From: Akkermansiaceae bacterium
Lineage (GTDB): Bacteria; Verrucomicrobiota; Verrucomicrobiia; Verrucomicrobiales; DEV007
Direction: 5' to 3'
DNA: 64,000 nucleotides
Assembly (NCBI GenBank): GCA_024233085.1
Contig: JACKQC010000012.1
Location: forward strand, 93,396-157,395
The notes below the pieces were generated by a model, which made no database searches, had not been told where the DNA came from, and was given only the letters and a program-made list of their open reading frames with translations. Of the stretch, positions 62,501 through 64,000 are shown piece after piece. Position 1 is the stretch's first letter; every line of letters starts with the position of its first letter. The position numbers and the translations under genes are program-made.

Positions 62501-64000
62501 GACGCCTGGCGCGTGTCCCCGGCCCCGCCACTGAACAGGATGTCCGAGCCGGCGTTGACGGTGATGTTGCCGTAGTGCGATCCACGCGCCGCGTAGCCGC
62601 CGTGGCCGAGCTGCGCGTAATGAATGCGACCGCCACCCGCTCCGGCGCTGGCGTATTCGGGCCGGTCCGGATCCCCGGCGTAAAAGATCACGCGCCCATC
62701 GGTGCTCTCCACGAAAATGTCGCCGTGGTGACCGATCGTCGTGCCGTAGAGAGTGGCGTCGGCGGACAGACCGCCCGAACCGACCTGAGTGTGAACATCC
62801 GCGTCGTAGCCGCCGTGACCGAGCTGCGCGTAGTTGATCCAGTCGAAGTCGCCGTTCAGCACCAGCGCGCCCGTGCCCGCGACGAAAACGACGCCCCCTT
62901 TGGCCGTCACGGTGATGTCGCCCTGATTGCCCGCCGAATCCGCCAAACCGTCCGGACCGCCCGTGCCATTGGCCCCGGTGAGATCTTCCCAGTTCGCCGA
63001 TCGCGCCGACGTGCCGCCGTGGCCGATCTGCGCGTAGGCGTCGCTCCGGCTGCCGCCGCGAAACACCACGCCCTCGCCCGCGAGGTTCGTGCCCGCGCGG
63101 ACCGTGATATCGCCGTCGATCACAGTGTCGCCGTCCACGTCGCGGGTGCCGTGATTTCCGTCGCCGTCGTAGCCGCCGTGGCCGATCTGCACGTAGGTCT
63201 GGTCGGAATTGCCGGCCGTCCCCGTGACCGCGCCGCCGGCGCCCGTCACCGCGTTGCCGTCGAGCGGATTCAGCCCGCTGGCGTCCACCACGATGTTCCC
63301 GGCGCTGTGGCTCTGGGTGCTGCGTCCGCCGTGACCGATCTGCGCGTAGGCGCTCGGAGCGATGCTGCTCGTGGCCGTTCCGGCCGTCGATCCCGCCAGG
63401 CTGACACCCTCCGCGCCCACCACGGTAATATTCCCCGAGAAAAACCCGAACTTGAGCGGATCGGAGAGAGCGTTGCCCGTATCCCCCTGGACGGCGCTGC
63501 GCAGGTCGTTGCGCATGACATAGATCGGATTGTACCAGTAGCGCAAATCGTTGCCCTGCAGGGTGGATCCCGAGATCGGGCGGATGTCGGCCAGCGTCAC
63601 GCCGTTCGCGTCATACGTCGAATACTGCGTGCCCGCGCCGGAAATGAAGTTCGCGTCATAACCTCCATGGCCAATCTGCGCGTAGGTCTGATTGTCCGAC
63701 CCGGCCGTGCCGGTCACCCGATGGCCGGCTCCCAACGCGGCCACGACGATGTCGCCGCTCATGTTCCCGCCCGACCAGGATCCGCCGTGACCGATCTGAG
63801 CGTAGGAATTCAACCCCTGATCGTTGGTGGTCGCCCGACCCGCAGTCAGGTTCACGCTCCCGTTCTGCGCCACCACCGAAACGTCGCCCTCGTGGTCGCC
63901 CCCGGTGTAGAGACCGCCGTGGCCAACCTGCACATAGGCTTCCCGGCTCCGCAAGGAAGTCGCGGTCGCCCCGGCCAGATTGATGTCGCCGTTCATCGAT
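38572..64000 (-). CDS. Giant FHA-type repeat protein 2, N-terminus outside window
   Basis: Paralogue of giant protein 1 lying upstream on the same strand; at least 8,475 residues are visible and the frame runs off the right edge. The first in-window methionine (63996) is not a start, because it falls inside GDINLAGA...LRSREAYVQVGHGG, a stretch found twice more downstream (about 52.3 and 46.1 kb). The protein consists of Y-A-Q-I/L-G-H-G-G repeats at roughly the density of protein 1, a 6,216-nt super-repeat, a block of about 1.2-kb repeats with EF-hand-like loops, PGSV modules, one FHA-like spine (about 41.3-41.0 kb), a final short array, a collagen-like Gly-X-Y linker and the tail LIDDHFNDD...PGWSSFQVF. 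One cysteine is visible by eye (CPP at about 41.23 kb). A TpsA domain at its missing N-terminus is expected by analogy only. Confidence 0.9.
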   Translation of the reverse strand, partial: SMNGDINLAGATATSLRSREAYVQVGHGGLYTGGDHEGDVSVVAQNGSVNLTAGRATTNDQGLNSYAQIGHGGSWSGGNMSGDIVVAALGAGHRVTGTAGSDNQTYAQIGHGGYDANFISGAGTQYSTYDANGVTLADIRPISGSTLQGNDLRYWYNPIYVMRNDLRSAVQGDTGNALSDPLKFGFFSGNITVVGAEGVSLAGSTAGTATSSIAPSAYAQIGHGGRSTQSHSAGNIVVDASGLNPLDGNAVTGAGGAVTGTAGNSDQTYVQIGHGGYDGDGNHGTRDVDGDTVIDGDITVRAGTNLAGEGVVFRGGSRSDAYAQIGHGGTSARSANWEDLTGANGTGGPDGLADSAGNQGDITVTAKGGVVFVAGTGALVLNGDFDWINYAQLGHGGYDADVHTQVGSGGLSADATLYGTTIGHHGDIFVESTDGRVIFYAGDPDRPEYASAGAGGGRIHYAQLGHGGYAARGSHYGNITVNAGSDILFSGGAGDTRQASEGLSYAQLGHGGRSGAFGDLGSRDAMGIATETIAVTAGRDIFFEGGVGQEDYAQLGNGGRDARGDHAANIVVTAGRDITFTANQSDYLTGTGRLNLNSYVRTTADSNGLSDATNNASGVAENINLFNQYIVPGTVVFTVLASPTALGSTFTDVRDTPTSTTGTIQAADSTVVGTINYTTGVITITEPMHSGSDTATNIRVAYNHADSDLAYVQLGNGGYDADNTATTVGNVGDITVTAQGGSISFMSGKSTDNYAQLGNGGYSNSGNSSGNILVQAQGGGVSFDAQNGALRGYASLGHGGDIATGDHSGNIRVEAAGDVLVRGGAGDETYAMIGHGGEAAASGASTTPGNSGNITIVTTNGGNLRVLGGQGTDSSDATANDDAFAMIGHGGHGTAGIHIGDILAQIAGNVEVIAGTMDQRAFAMIGHGGENVDGEKRGDIKVVADGSVTVQGSGDDGVTSGATRRVDFAQIGHGGRNSDGDTGGDVTVMAGTTVSVLAGRGDDAYAQIGHGGRNARGNFGVLDIDSDMLADGDITVIAGGDITATAGTNGARAYSQIGHGGHDADVTGGSTIQGDIRVASTAGSILFSAGSANQAYAQLGHGGRDTAGNFSGDILARAGDRIVFAGSTTGAGTGSYAQLGHGGMNAVGSHSGDITVESGEGATSIGEYDVNMDGMIDATDMLAFTAGSRGDLSFTAGTGQVDRYAQLGHGGRNAAGNHSGDITVTANGADTVVANRSITFAAGGNSDTYAQLGHGGRQARGVHDGDILVTSAGDEVFQAGGAVNRQYVQVGHGGHDAALVGAAAGSAGNTGDITLQSGGSIEFRWAATNTSAGVDGYAQLGHGGLLTGGDHSGDIKALAATNLLFRNTTGGTSAGNYVQMGHGGAGVSGNFEGDITALANTGTIQFRSGTGGTDRYAQLGHGGANSTGDFSGDISVLSEGTITFSSLSTTAASTRGYTQLGHGGYNADATTGHSGDIAVASRSGAINFTGGVVASTEAYSQLGHGGFDASGNHNGDIVVRSGNDTNFTAGAGAGSRNYAQLGHGGMQSLGNRTGDITLSTQIAGDFTDIGDFDMDMNPDTVTIVAGSSTNGLRLIAGSDASATASGDNYVQIGHGGRLARGTNSGDISADALRQIVLVSGQLGDRNYTQIGHGGHDAAVIGAGPGTLVNDGDITLMSRTANIDARWTATGTNTSSETYSQIGHGGYTTDPSISMVNAGGDSEGDIKVIAGTNVLLRSTTSTAAHPITGLQTVANYVQLGHGGMNWSGDLDGDITVFAGAAGATGTLQVLAGTGDDRYAQLGHGGRNATGDFSGDIAVLAQQGITFTGGTDAQRAYVQLGHGGHNADATTGHSGDISVASKTGAINFTAGAGASVESYAQLGHGGFDASGDHFGDIVARSGNDLNFTASTGTDRLIPDPIDPINNPPIRVANNGYAQLGHGGMQATGNHTGDITVSSQIAGDFTDIGDFDMDMNPDTVTIVAGTSTNGLRFLAGSNATADAASDAYAQLGHGGHLARGTNDGDISVTALRQVLAQAGQIGARTYAQIGHGGHDSAIIGGAPGTMANRGDIFVQSRTSAVNFMWSASTTNTSSETYAQLGHGGYVTDPAINMINAGGDNTGDITVRAGSNILFRSTDSATANLLTGQQTTGNYVQMGHGGLGWTGNHSGDISVQSGTNGTGTIQFLAGNPSSSTVGAEDRYAQLGHGGRLAKGDHSGDIEVLSQGNVIFRAGHTLRSYAQLGHGGHDADDITTALGNTGDIRVGSQTGNIEFRWGADGDTPGVESYAQLGHGGSQTSGTDNGDIVVRAGGNLLFRASTGNTPTGVTAAYAQLGHGGYQADGDHFGNITVSAGSDGIFRDVFDVDGNDAYGDDPADDVAFVSNGTGTITFNGGSGNADRYAQLGHGGRQARGDQGRVDGNGNALDTIDVTALGNISFTARSSSRNYAMLGNGGHDAEDLGALTARGAAANLIVTSTGGNISFSSGSGSEAFAQLGNGGFNTDGNHVGDIKVTAAGDVNFAATTSTSTNASQYVQLGNGGRNAVGNHSGDIWVQAGAGGVAGSVNFTGGSGAGSRYAQLGNGGRNARGDHSGTINVLALDNVAFAAGATSGQNYAQLGHGGYDSDQPNNTLPSVGNSGDIYVGAQRGDITFTAGTGTESYAQLGHGGFGTYGDNSGNILARAGGQIAFAASSTGSGASAYAQLGHGGMGAQGNNSGNITVVTGADGTFTDTFDVNMDGMYDGNDAVQFTGAAAGLAGLAFTAGTATDRYAQLGHGGRQARGDETGEIVVDARDDIAFSGGGLATVTAETGATLDTAAQTGGSATLANAANLTPGTFVFTNANPIAPEYATIVDDGNGVLLDQNNNPVGTIVYTTGVVTFSVAVSNVQANVISVAYNHTNYSRAYAQLGLGGHDADATGTAVGNLGNITVTSGLGSIAFTGGLANESYVQIGHGGAFNSGDNSGSITVEALGAGGEVIFAAGQGGNDTYAQLGHGGRQARGDNGFADVDNLDADNDPTTGVDNAIAVRTSGDIQFLGGNGNRAYAQLGHGGSDADGPDGRMLTPGNRGDITAEAGGLIRFQAGSQADTSAQLGHGGNSAAGQNSGTITVTAGDTIEFLGGLGIDLNDQRAFAQLGHGGYASNGAHSGDISVTAGTVTGGGITFKAGDTADNYVQLGHGGRSAKSGGNTNGADADAGPAAGFSGNIDVSSAGTITFLAGTTKADATTEDGRLYAQLGHGGYDADNTEDGATISPNSGVSNIGHHGDITVTSATGDIVFTAGDTALGSNGGGLGRLHYAQLGHGGYAANGNHYGNITVEAGQGAITFTGGATSDNATDGIRNYAQLGHGGYQARGDFGLRDIDGSALDTIAVTALKDITFTSGAGTPASGASGSYAMLGNGGYDTDNPNPGGDAGVILMPDGNTYAIDGYGPIDSDGDTILDKFGPTAAERVGHAANIVVETIDGNIVFAASKPATGVNSEAFVQLGNGGIYSDGDHAGDITVKADIDGSSGGAGGNITFDATGNNVGGPHYAQLGHGGFFASGGNTGDIAVDGSGTLTFVAGRDNSYVQIGHGGRNDHRLNVIAVTGTNTFDQDTDNNYATTGVSNQSPPNDRRDFANDRYYPGTHTGDITVKMLGDISFMGFTNPDANNGGGGYAQVGHGGYRNAADPTSSNGQGHNGDITLLAGGLTFDMDGNITAAANPNASITFESGMQSVSYAQVGHGGFEAFGNHFGDIAVAAAAGVDFHARGGSDTFTDNRAGQYSYVQIGHGGINADFDPYLPRALESTSGTVGNTFSENPANNAYYQNAVQALLTTTDANGDTIPDWGQGSLVPLTTFNQVFVDPATIRFVDHDNNPLTPLIPIIPTNARGQWFHIAAPGGAYDGGGNLVTGSGGDIAVRAMTGDINLAGATSSSLRSREAYVQVGHGGLYTGGDHSGDISVVAQDGNVNLTAGQATTNDQGLNSYAQIGHGGSWSGGAMSGDIAVKALGAGHTVTGTAGTDNQAYVQIGHGGYDASYLTGAGTQISTYDQNGVVQADTRPLSTSPAEIRGNHLQYWYNPGYLARTEYVSMFGDNAATFGAGIEFRKTIVGDIDVQATNGVVFTAGATGTTTGNISPSAYAQIGHGGRSTESDNTGDINVNAGAGAVIFSGGNSNQSYAKIGHGGYEGDGNHTGGITVTAGADGSNRGIDVRAGSRPDTFAQIGHGGTNARSAARDAGNPTVALTKGNSGNIVLNAIGDITFVAGTGNFVNSDEDSRQYVMLGHGGYDADVHFATTIDVFDTGIGHNGDITAISSGGRVFFGAGDANRLDNPSLGIGEGRFHFAQLGHGGYESRGEHFGNITVSAAEDITFLGGSSEDNDGDLVDYAMLGHGGWASRGNQGRDGETISVTAGEDIVFRAGAGQGSFVQLGNGGRDNRGDHRGDIEVTAGGNIEFSAVQDRKNVSDEEKNNDLSRATNNGTQTSDNIYDLEGSNVVPGTVVIAIPGGPTLVDDGNGNIVVQADIAVDANGDTVAENFTAGQIVASINYISGRVIFTTDVNPNNVASPSAALLTKASYQSLEISGAFAHLGHGGYNADQPDGSTTTFGNDGDISVFAGGDVVFNGGVGAQGFAQLGHGGYITSGRNTGDITVGSAMNRVGGAVILTGGQGEYFDAGDAYAQIGHGGRSSAGTSSGDISIFSNTGIAPAYDGIGVQLKAGTRNNNFTLIGHGGTSSRSGTGNGAAGMEGNSGDITVDTFGDVNLIGGVLNMGGGTRVQTNDDGNLYAQIGHGGFDADVSLDGAVANGNGIGHHGDIVVVSREGNVNVLAGDHLRSYLPSFAPTANVFDLLPDRNAASAGGRVNYAQIGHGGYEARGNHFGDITVLAGYDTNGVMTNAAHDSDVIVMGGLMTADQDAGQGYAQIGNGGRTAVGDQGRVDETITVRADGDILVQAGNGVDNYAMVGNGGTNARGDHAGDIVVTATGDLTVSGNQAGTAAATEGGYVFTGTDANNSLDRAANLLDSGNINLRNTRIVSGSVSIDVFNDAGVKIGTVSDPDGDGTLTVESDFTELVGGVQFTAGQQVGTVTNYNTSSTSVVTFSQDINPGADADPPNLVVHYQTFQSDRAFAQIGHGGYDADNPNGRLLTTGNIGDIAVTVGGNTTFRGGASADSYAQLGHGGVNTAGQNIGDITLNTGGAIQFLGGVGNGFFEQRAYAQLGHGGFAANGAHTGDIVVNAGLSGMGGITFMAGDTADNYVQLGHGGRGAKSGGNTNVADADAGPPAGFSGDITVKSVDTIRFQGGTTTTAAGNEDGRLYAQLGHGGYDADYTEDGATVLSATPVGHNGDIQVISRLGDIEFLAGDTAAGSLGNGLGRIHYAQLGHGGYDARGDHYGNIDVRAGVDENGAVTHAGSTITFAAGSSNDDANETYNYAQLGHGGAFARGDMGWGDSNGDMLADGDINVIASGDILATGGRFFDAVSLRNDNQRSYVQIGHGGFDADNVNPGGDAASILMPDGNLYRFDGYNVGGPTALERRGNNGDIRLESIDGSVKVKAGETHDSFAIVGHGGGTSQGSTDGDNNGNIGVFADVDGSNRAGGGGNIYFWVDDPNTFDGNVNIFDRRYVQLGHGGHFVSGGHTGDIAVGAGNDIEFRAGGGESYAQLGHGGRNEHRLNYATVDGPAAGNSTDNDSDSNYATTGVNGDTPPDDRRDNGNDRYFAGTHSGDILVSTWGNISFIGYSNPVNNDGGLGYAQLGHGGFRNAADPLSANGDGHNGDISVLAGGLTFDGNGNITAAENANATITFESGMQSFSYAQIGHGGFEAFGNHLGDITVAAAAGVDFHARGATDDLAFTDSNGNRSGRYSYVQIGHGGINADFDPYLPRALETTSATVGTVFSENPANNAFYAAAVAGLLGTDGNGDTVPDFGQGSLMPLTSFFQTYVDPATIRFVDHDNNAATPMIPIVPTNRGQWFNINAPGAPLDGNGKPILGNSGDISVRTLNGDISLTSTPSTSRYGREEYAQIGHGGLYTGGDHEGDISVVAQNGNVSLTAGMGSVNDGAHNSYAQVGHGGSWSGGSLEGDIEVRALGAGHTVTGKAGTDNQNYVQIGHGGYDASYLSGAGTQISTYDANGVVQSDTRPLSTSPAEIRGNHLQYWYNPGYLARTEYATMFGNNALTHGASAEFRRTITGDIDVQATDGIVFTGGQTGTTTGNLSPSAYAQIGHGGRSTESDNTGDINVNAGVGAVIFNAGNSNQSYAQIGHGGYEGDGAHSGDITVNAGADGSNRGVDFRAGSRPDTFAMIGHGGTNARSFARDPGNPSVPLTMGNSGDIRVTSIGDITFVAGTGNFVNSDEDSRQYVQLGHGGYDADVAFGGLDVYNSGIGHHGDITVTTTGGRVFFGAGDVSRADNPSPGLGEGRFHYALLGNGGYEARGEHYGNIDVDAFGDIVFLGGSSEDNDADRYDFAQLGHGGAVSRGNLGRAGETIDVMAGGDIVFTSGNSASSYTQLGNGGRSTQGDHNGDIWVAAGGDIRFSAVQGRHSIQDEEKNNDLSRATNNGTQTSDNIYDLEGSNVVPGTVVITIPGGPTLVDDGNGNIVVQANISVDANGDTVAENFSAGQVVASINYVTGRVTFATDVNPNNVASPASNLLTTASYQSLEIAQAYTQLGHGGYDADTGANTTVGNTGNIGVDAGGDVIFNAGVGQFGYAQIGHGGYATVGRNTGNITLGTDRDGIAGTVDDRIGGAVAFTGGQGEYFSANNAYGMIGHGGRDASGTNTGDITIRSKTGIDASLQGIGVQMRAGTREDAFVQIGHGGVNGKSGTGSGLGFEEGHSGNITIDTFGDVNLIAGVLNMAGAPIASLNNDGRLYAQIGHGGYEADVTLNGTVGTATGIGHHGDIAVISRDGAINVLAGDATRSFLPSFAPTASPFDITGVGQAIAGGRFHWAQIGHGGYEARGDHYGDIVLHAGFDEKAALTGTGGNDINIYGGRNGADEDTGQSYAQVGHGGRSAIGNQGRAGDVISIMANGDLTLQAGDGTDAYAQIGNGGTNARGDHQGDIQIFAEGNVTAMASQLPALPGLGNGILGRYFYNNTSANNNRYSLDRAADLIAGDGQVAGGALFRLDRVIPGSVVFEVFNDAGVKIGEVSDPDGDGTLTVVSDFTELVNGAQYTAGQQVGTFTYTENGTRVDFTSDINPGSDGGVANIVANFEYARTDRAYAQIGHGGYDADNPDGDVTVGNSGNIAVTARTGSILGQAGTDSRSYVQFGHGGYATRGADTGDIRLRAAGDISLLGGTGSGADDDKGVYAQIGHGGWDADGNHSGAIKLSSGSGALSTNLGLGVFADLGDFDRDGFEDTIAFGADVSGNAGGAGSGVGVLIQGGTGTVNDDDPYAMVGHGGRSSDGNYDGAIAVSATRDINVLGGTGYRSWGQIGHGGLAGNGNHSGDISVITETGKLLVDAGAGFEAYAIVGHGDDRSADTSNSTGTRSGDIFVKAVDWTLVPDGNEVAQIGHRSRNANQGIDNTGANPVNLQLITTGLGGTTHSITDTIRDASILPYLNSGGNVVFSGINLSVDSNIAWSSAGDLTLMSTQDMTVNRAVQNSGTGDVNLLAGWDRTSGFDVALNFADCPPTQTFSYADLYADLIANANTSWFGVGPVGDEGRIVFNAATGAASAGSRLGATNVTGYGVSLIGGDSADESAQIGYRNTANNASNGPINVQVKDAGVTLAGGTGDRAYAQIGHGGDDNNKTDTDAGQNGAITVDTTWGMVDGVVDLQGGAGLEAYAQIGNGGLGQRGNHGGDIVVTGRDISLDGGAGGLAYAQIGNGGDSASGVLTGGISLTQTSGDLLLGGGDGAGAYAQIGSGAAHGVATVNNGGISVTVPGEIVMTGGSAGAGAYAQIGNGGAASLGSKTGDLTLSADALTMTGGNNGGYAQVGAGGLGGFGNVTSDVSVAIDGPISMTSGGTDAYTLIGNGGGSYGGGNLSGDVTVVNGADILMTGGGENAFSQIGTGGYKGFGDKTGDVFVQTAGDLLMNAGTGDASYVQVGHGGVSAAGTTNGLAGDLVEVLVDGEILLNASDTGDDAYAMIGNGGNGATTLATSGTVVIYAGEDLLLQAGDADRAVAQIGNGGLGASGDRSGDLYVHADNDVVLTRGAGDDSYAKIGNGDQRFTGALGVPGSNGGSGGLGGDIQVTAGENIALTGGMIGNLDPDLAAPLSGPVTPTGGDTFIAASRNDPSATGTGALIGDANSVISSDPAGELRFYLPGRANNQLVDTVINGVVYPGANAEPGDQTLDEFAIHQTVGGFVMASPMEHANLADNGPAFGFDRWFDNWVAEQITSDTASYRTGSWGNYSLYYDTIEVQNVGAPTDPPVWSIPGPGAGSAGSAGSAGTAGTAGAAGSAGLPGTAGAAGSAGVPGGGVVIDPGSTVFTMLFGIFGDTGEVIQGEANSSVGGFLIDDHFNDDEHDQKARKKRRALHFMYRATPSDRPGWSSFQVFEEERETPEGFYEFDMED
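38862..38984 (-). repeat. Collagen-like Gly-X-Y linker in giant protein 2
   Basis: About 40 residues in strict Gly-X-Y register after P-G-P-G-A (GSA, GSA, GSA, GTA, GTA, GAA, GSA, GLP, GTA, GAA, GSA, GVP). It occupies the same place as the Gly-Ala tract of protein 1, between the YYDTIEV segment and the conserved C-terminal region. Confidence 0.9.
42420..48680 (-). repeat. 6.2-kb super-repeat of giant gene 2, downstream copy
   Basis: About 2,070 residues matching the region about 54.9-48.7 kb in the same order of sub-blocks: AxNGAHxGDIxVxAG, GGRxAKSGGNTN, the ILMPDGN island, DDRRD...DRY, the DPYLPRALE island, GDIxL..LYTGGDH, YWYNPGYLARTEY, RSTESDNTG, a PGTV module, GQGEYF, SYLPSFAPT-like and a second PGSV module. 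The shared GYLARTEY coding stretch is offset by exactly 6,216 nt (in frame). Confidence 0.85.
48680..54900 (-). repeat. 6.2-kb super-repeat of giant gene 2, upstream copy
   Basis: Second copy of the block described for 42420-48680. It differs mainly by substitutions and small indels, and contains the only in-frame palindrome core of this gene (52965). A third, partial copy enters the window from the right edge and is recognisable down to about 61.85 kb. Boundaries are judged by eye. Confidence 0.85.
52965..52998. repeat. Palindrome core embedded in giant gene 2
   Basis: CCAACAGGGTT, 14 nt, ACCCTGTCC. On the coding strand it reads GQGHNGDITLLAGG with CAT, GGT, ATA, TTG and GCT codons, unlike the GC-ending codons used in the paralogous stretch near 46770, which lacks the palindrome. 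Confidence 0.6.
55600..60600 (-). repeat. Block of about 1.2-kb repeats with EF-hand/dockerin-like loops
   Basis: Five successive units of about 390 residues in giant gene 2. Each has an acidic loop near its start: 60460-60495 (DVNMDGMIDATD), about 59270 and 58080 (DFDMDMNPDTVT), about 56910 (DVDGNDAYGDD) and 55780-55815 (DVNMDGMYDGND). Around the loops the same sub-blocks recur: LARGTNxGDIS, HDxAxIG, NTSSETYxQLGHGG, GLQTxxNYVQxGHGG, RYAQLGHGGRxAxGD, HNADATTGHSGDI. Confidence 0.8.

Noticed and set aside
63990..64000. Start of giant gene 2 at ATG 63996
   Set aside because: The methionine lies inside a repeat block that also occurs, in the middle of the protein, at about 52.3 and 46.1 kb.

Overview
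The window is very GC-rich DNA from what looks like a Verrucomicrobiota bacterium, most plausibly Opitutae. That assignment is an inference from the gyrase and acetyl-CoA carboxylase proteins, base composition and weak Shine-Dalgarno signals; no rRNA marker is present. The left 9.5 kb is ordinary core genome. It holds the 3' part of gyrB and a complete gyrA on the + strand. Convergent to them is a close-packed minus-strand series: RelE-like toxin-fold protein, class V aminotransferase, accB, accC, thiE.

From 10.1 kb to the right edge the window is almost entirely two giant paralogous minus-strand genes, separated by about 1 kb without genes. Gene 1 (10149-37550) encodes a complete protein of about 9,133 residues. 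It has a signal peptide, an N-terminal filamentous-haemagglutinin / two-partner-secretion (TpsA) domain, and about 128 copies (counted by eye) of a motif centred on Y-A-Q-I-G-H-G-G. Gene 2 (38572 to beyond 64000) shows at least 8,475 residues of the same design with its N-terminus outside the window. Both end with a low-complexity Gly/Ala or Gly-X-Y linker and a short conserved C-terminal region.

The giant proteins follow a readable grammar. FHA-like spine segments alternate with arrays of the IGHGG repeat. Each array whose start is visible opens with a variant repeat (G-F/Y-R/H in place of GHGG) and each closes with another variant (GHGD or GNGD). Inserted into the arrays are about eleven to thirteen beta-rich 'PGSV' modules, acidic EF-hand/dockerin-like loops and non-repetitive islands. 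The repeats are hierarchical: single repeats of about 35-100 residues, a three-repeat unit of about 360 nt, a unit of about 1.2 kb, and a super-repeat of 6,216 nt. This is best read as a pair of secreted or surface-exposed giant beta-helical adhesin or matrix proteins. No TpsB/FhaC-type transporter is in the window.

A separate signal is a palindromic element, CCAACAGGGTT-N14-ACCCTGT, in three intergenic places and, with the same 14-nt spacing, at two places inside the giant reading frames. A 21-bp tandem repeat of ten units, containing a 27-bp near-perfect palindrome, lies between the core genes and giant gene 1.
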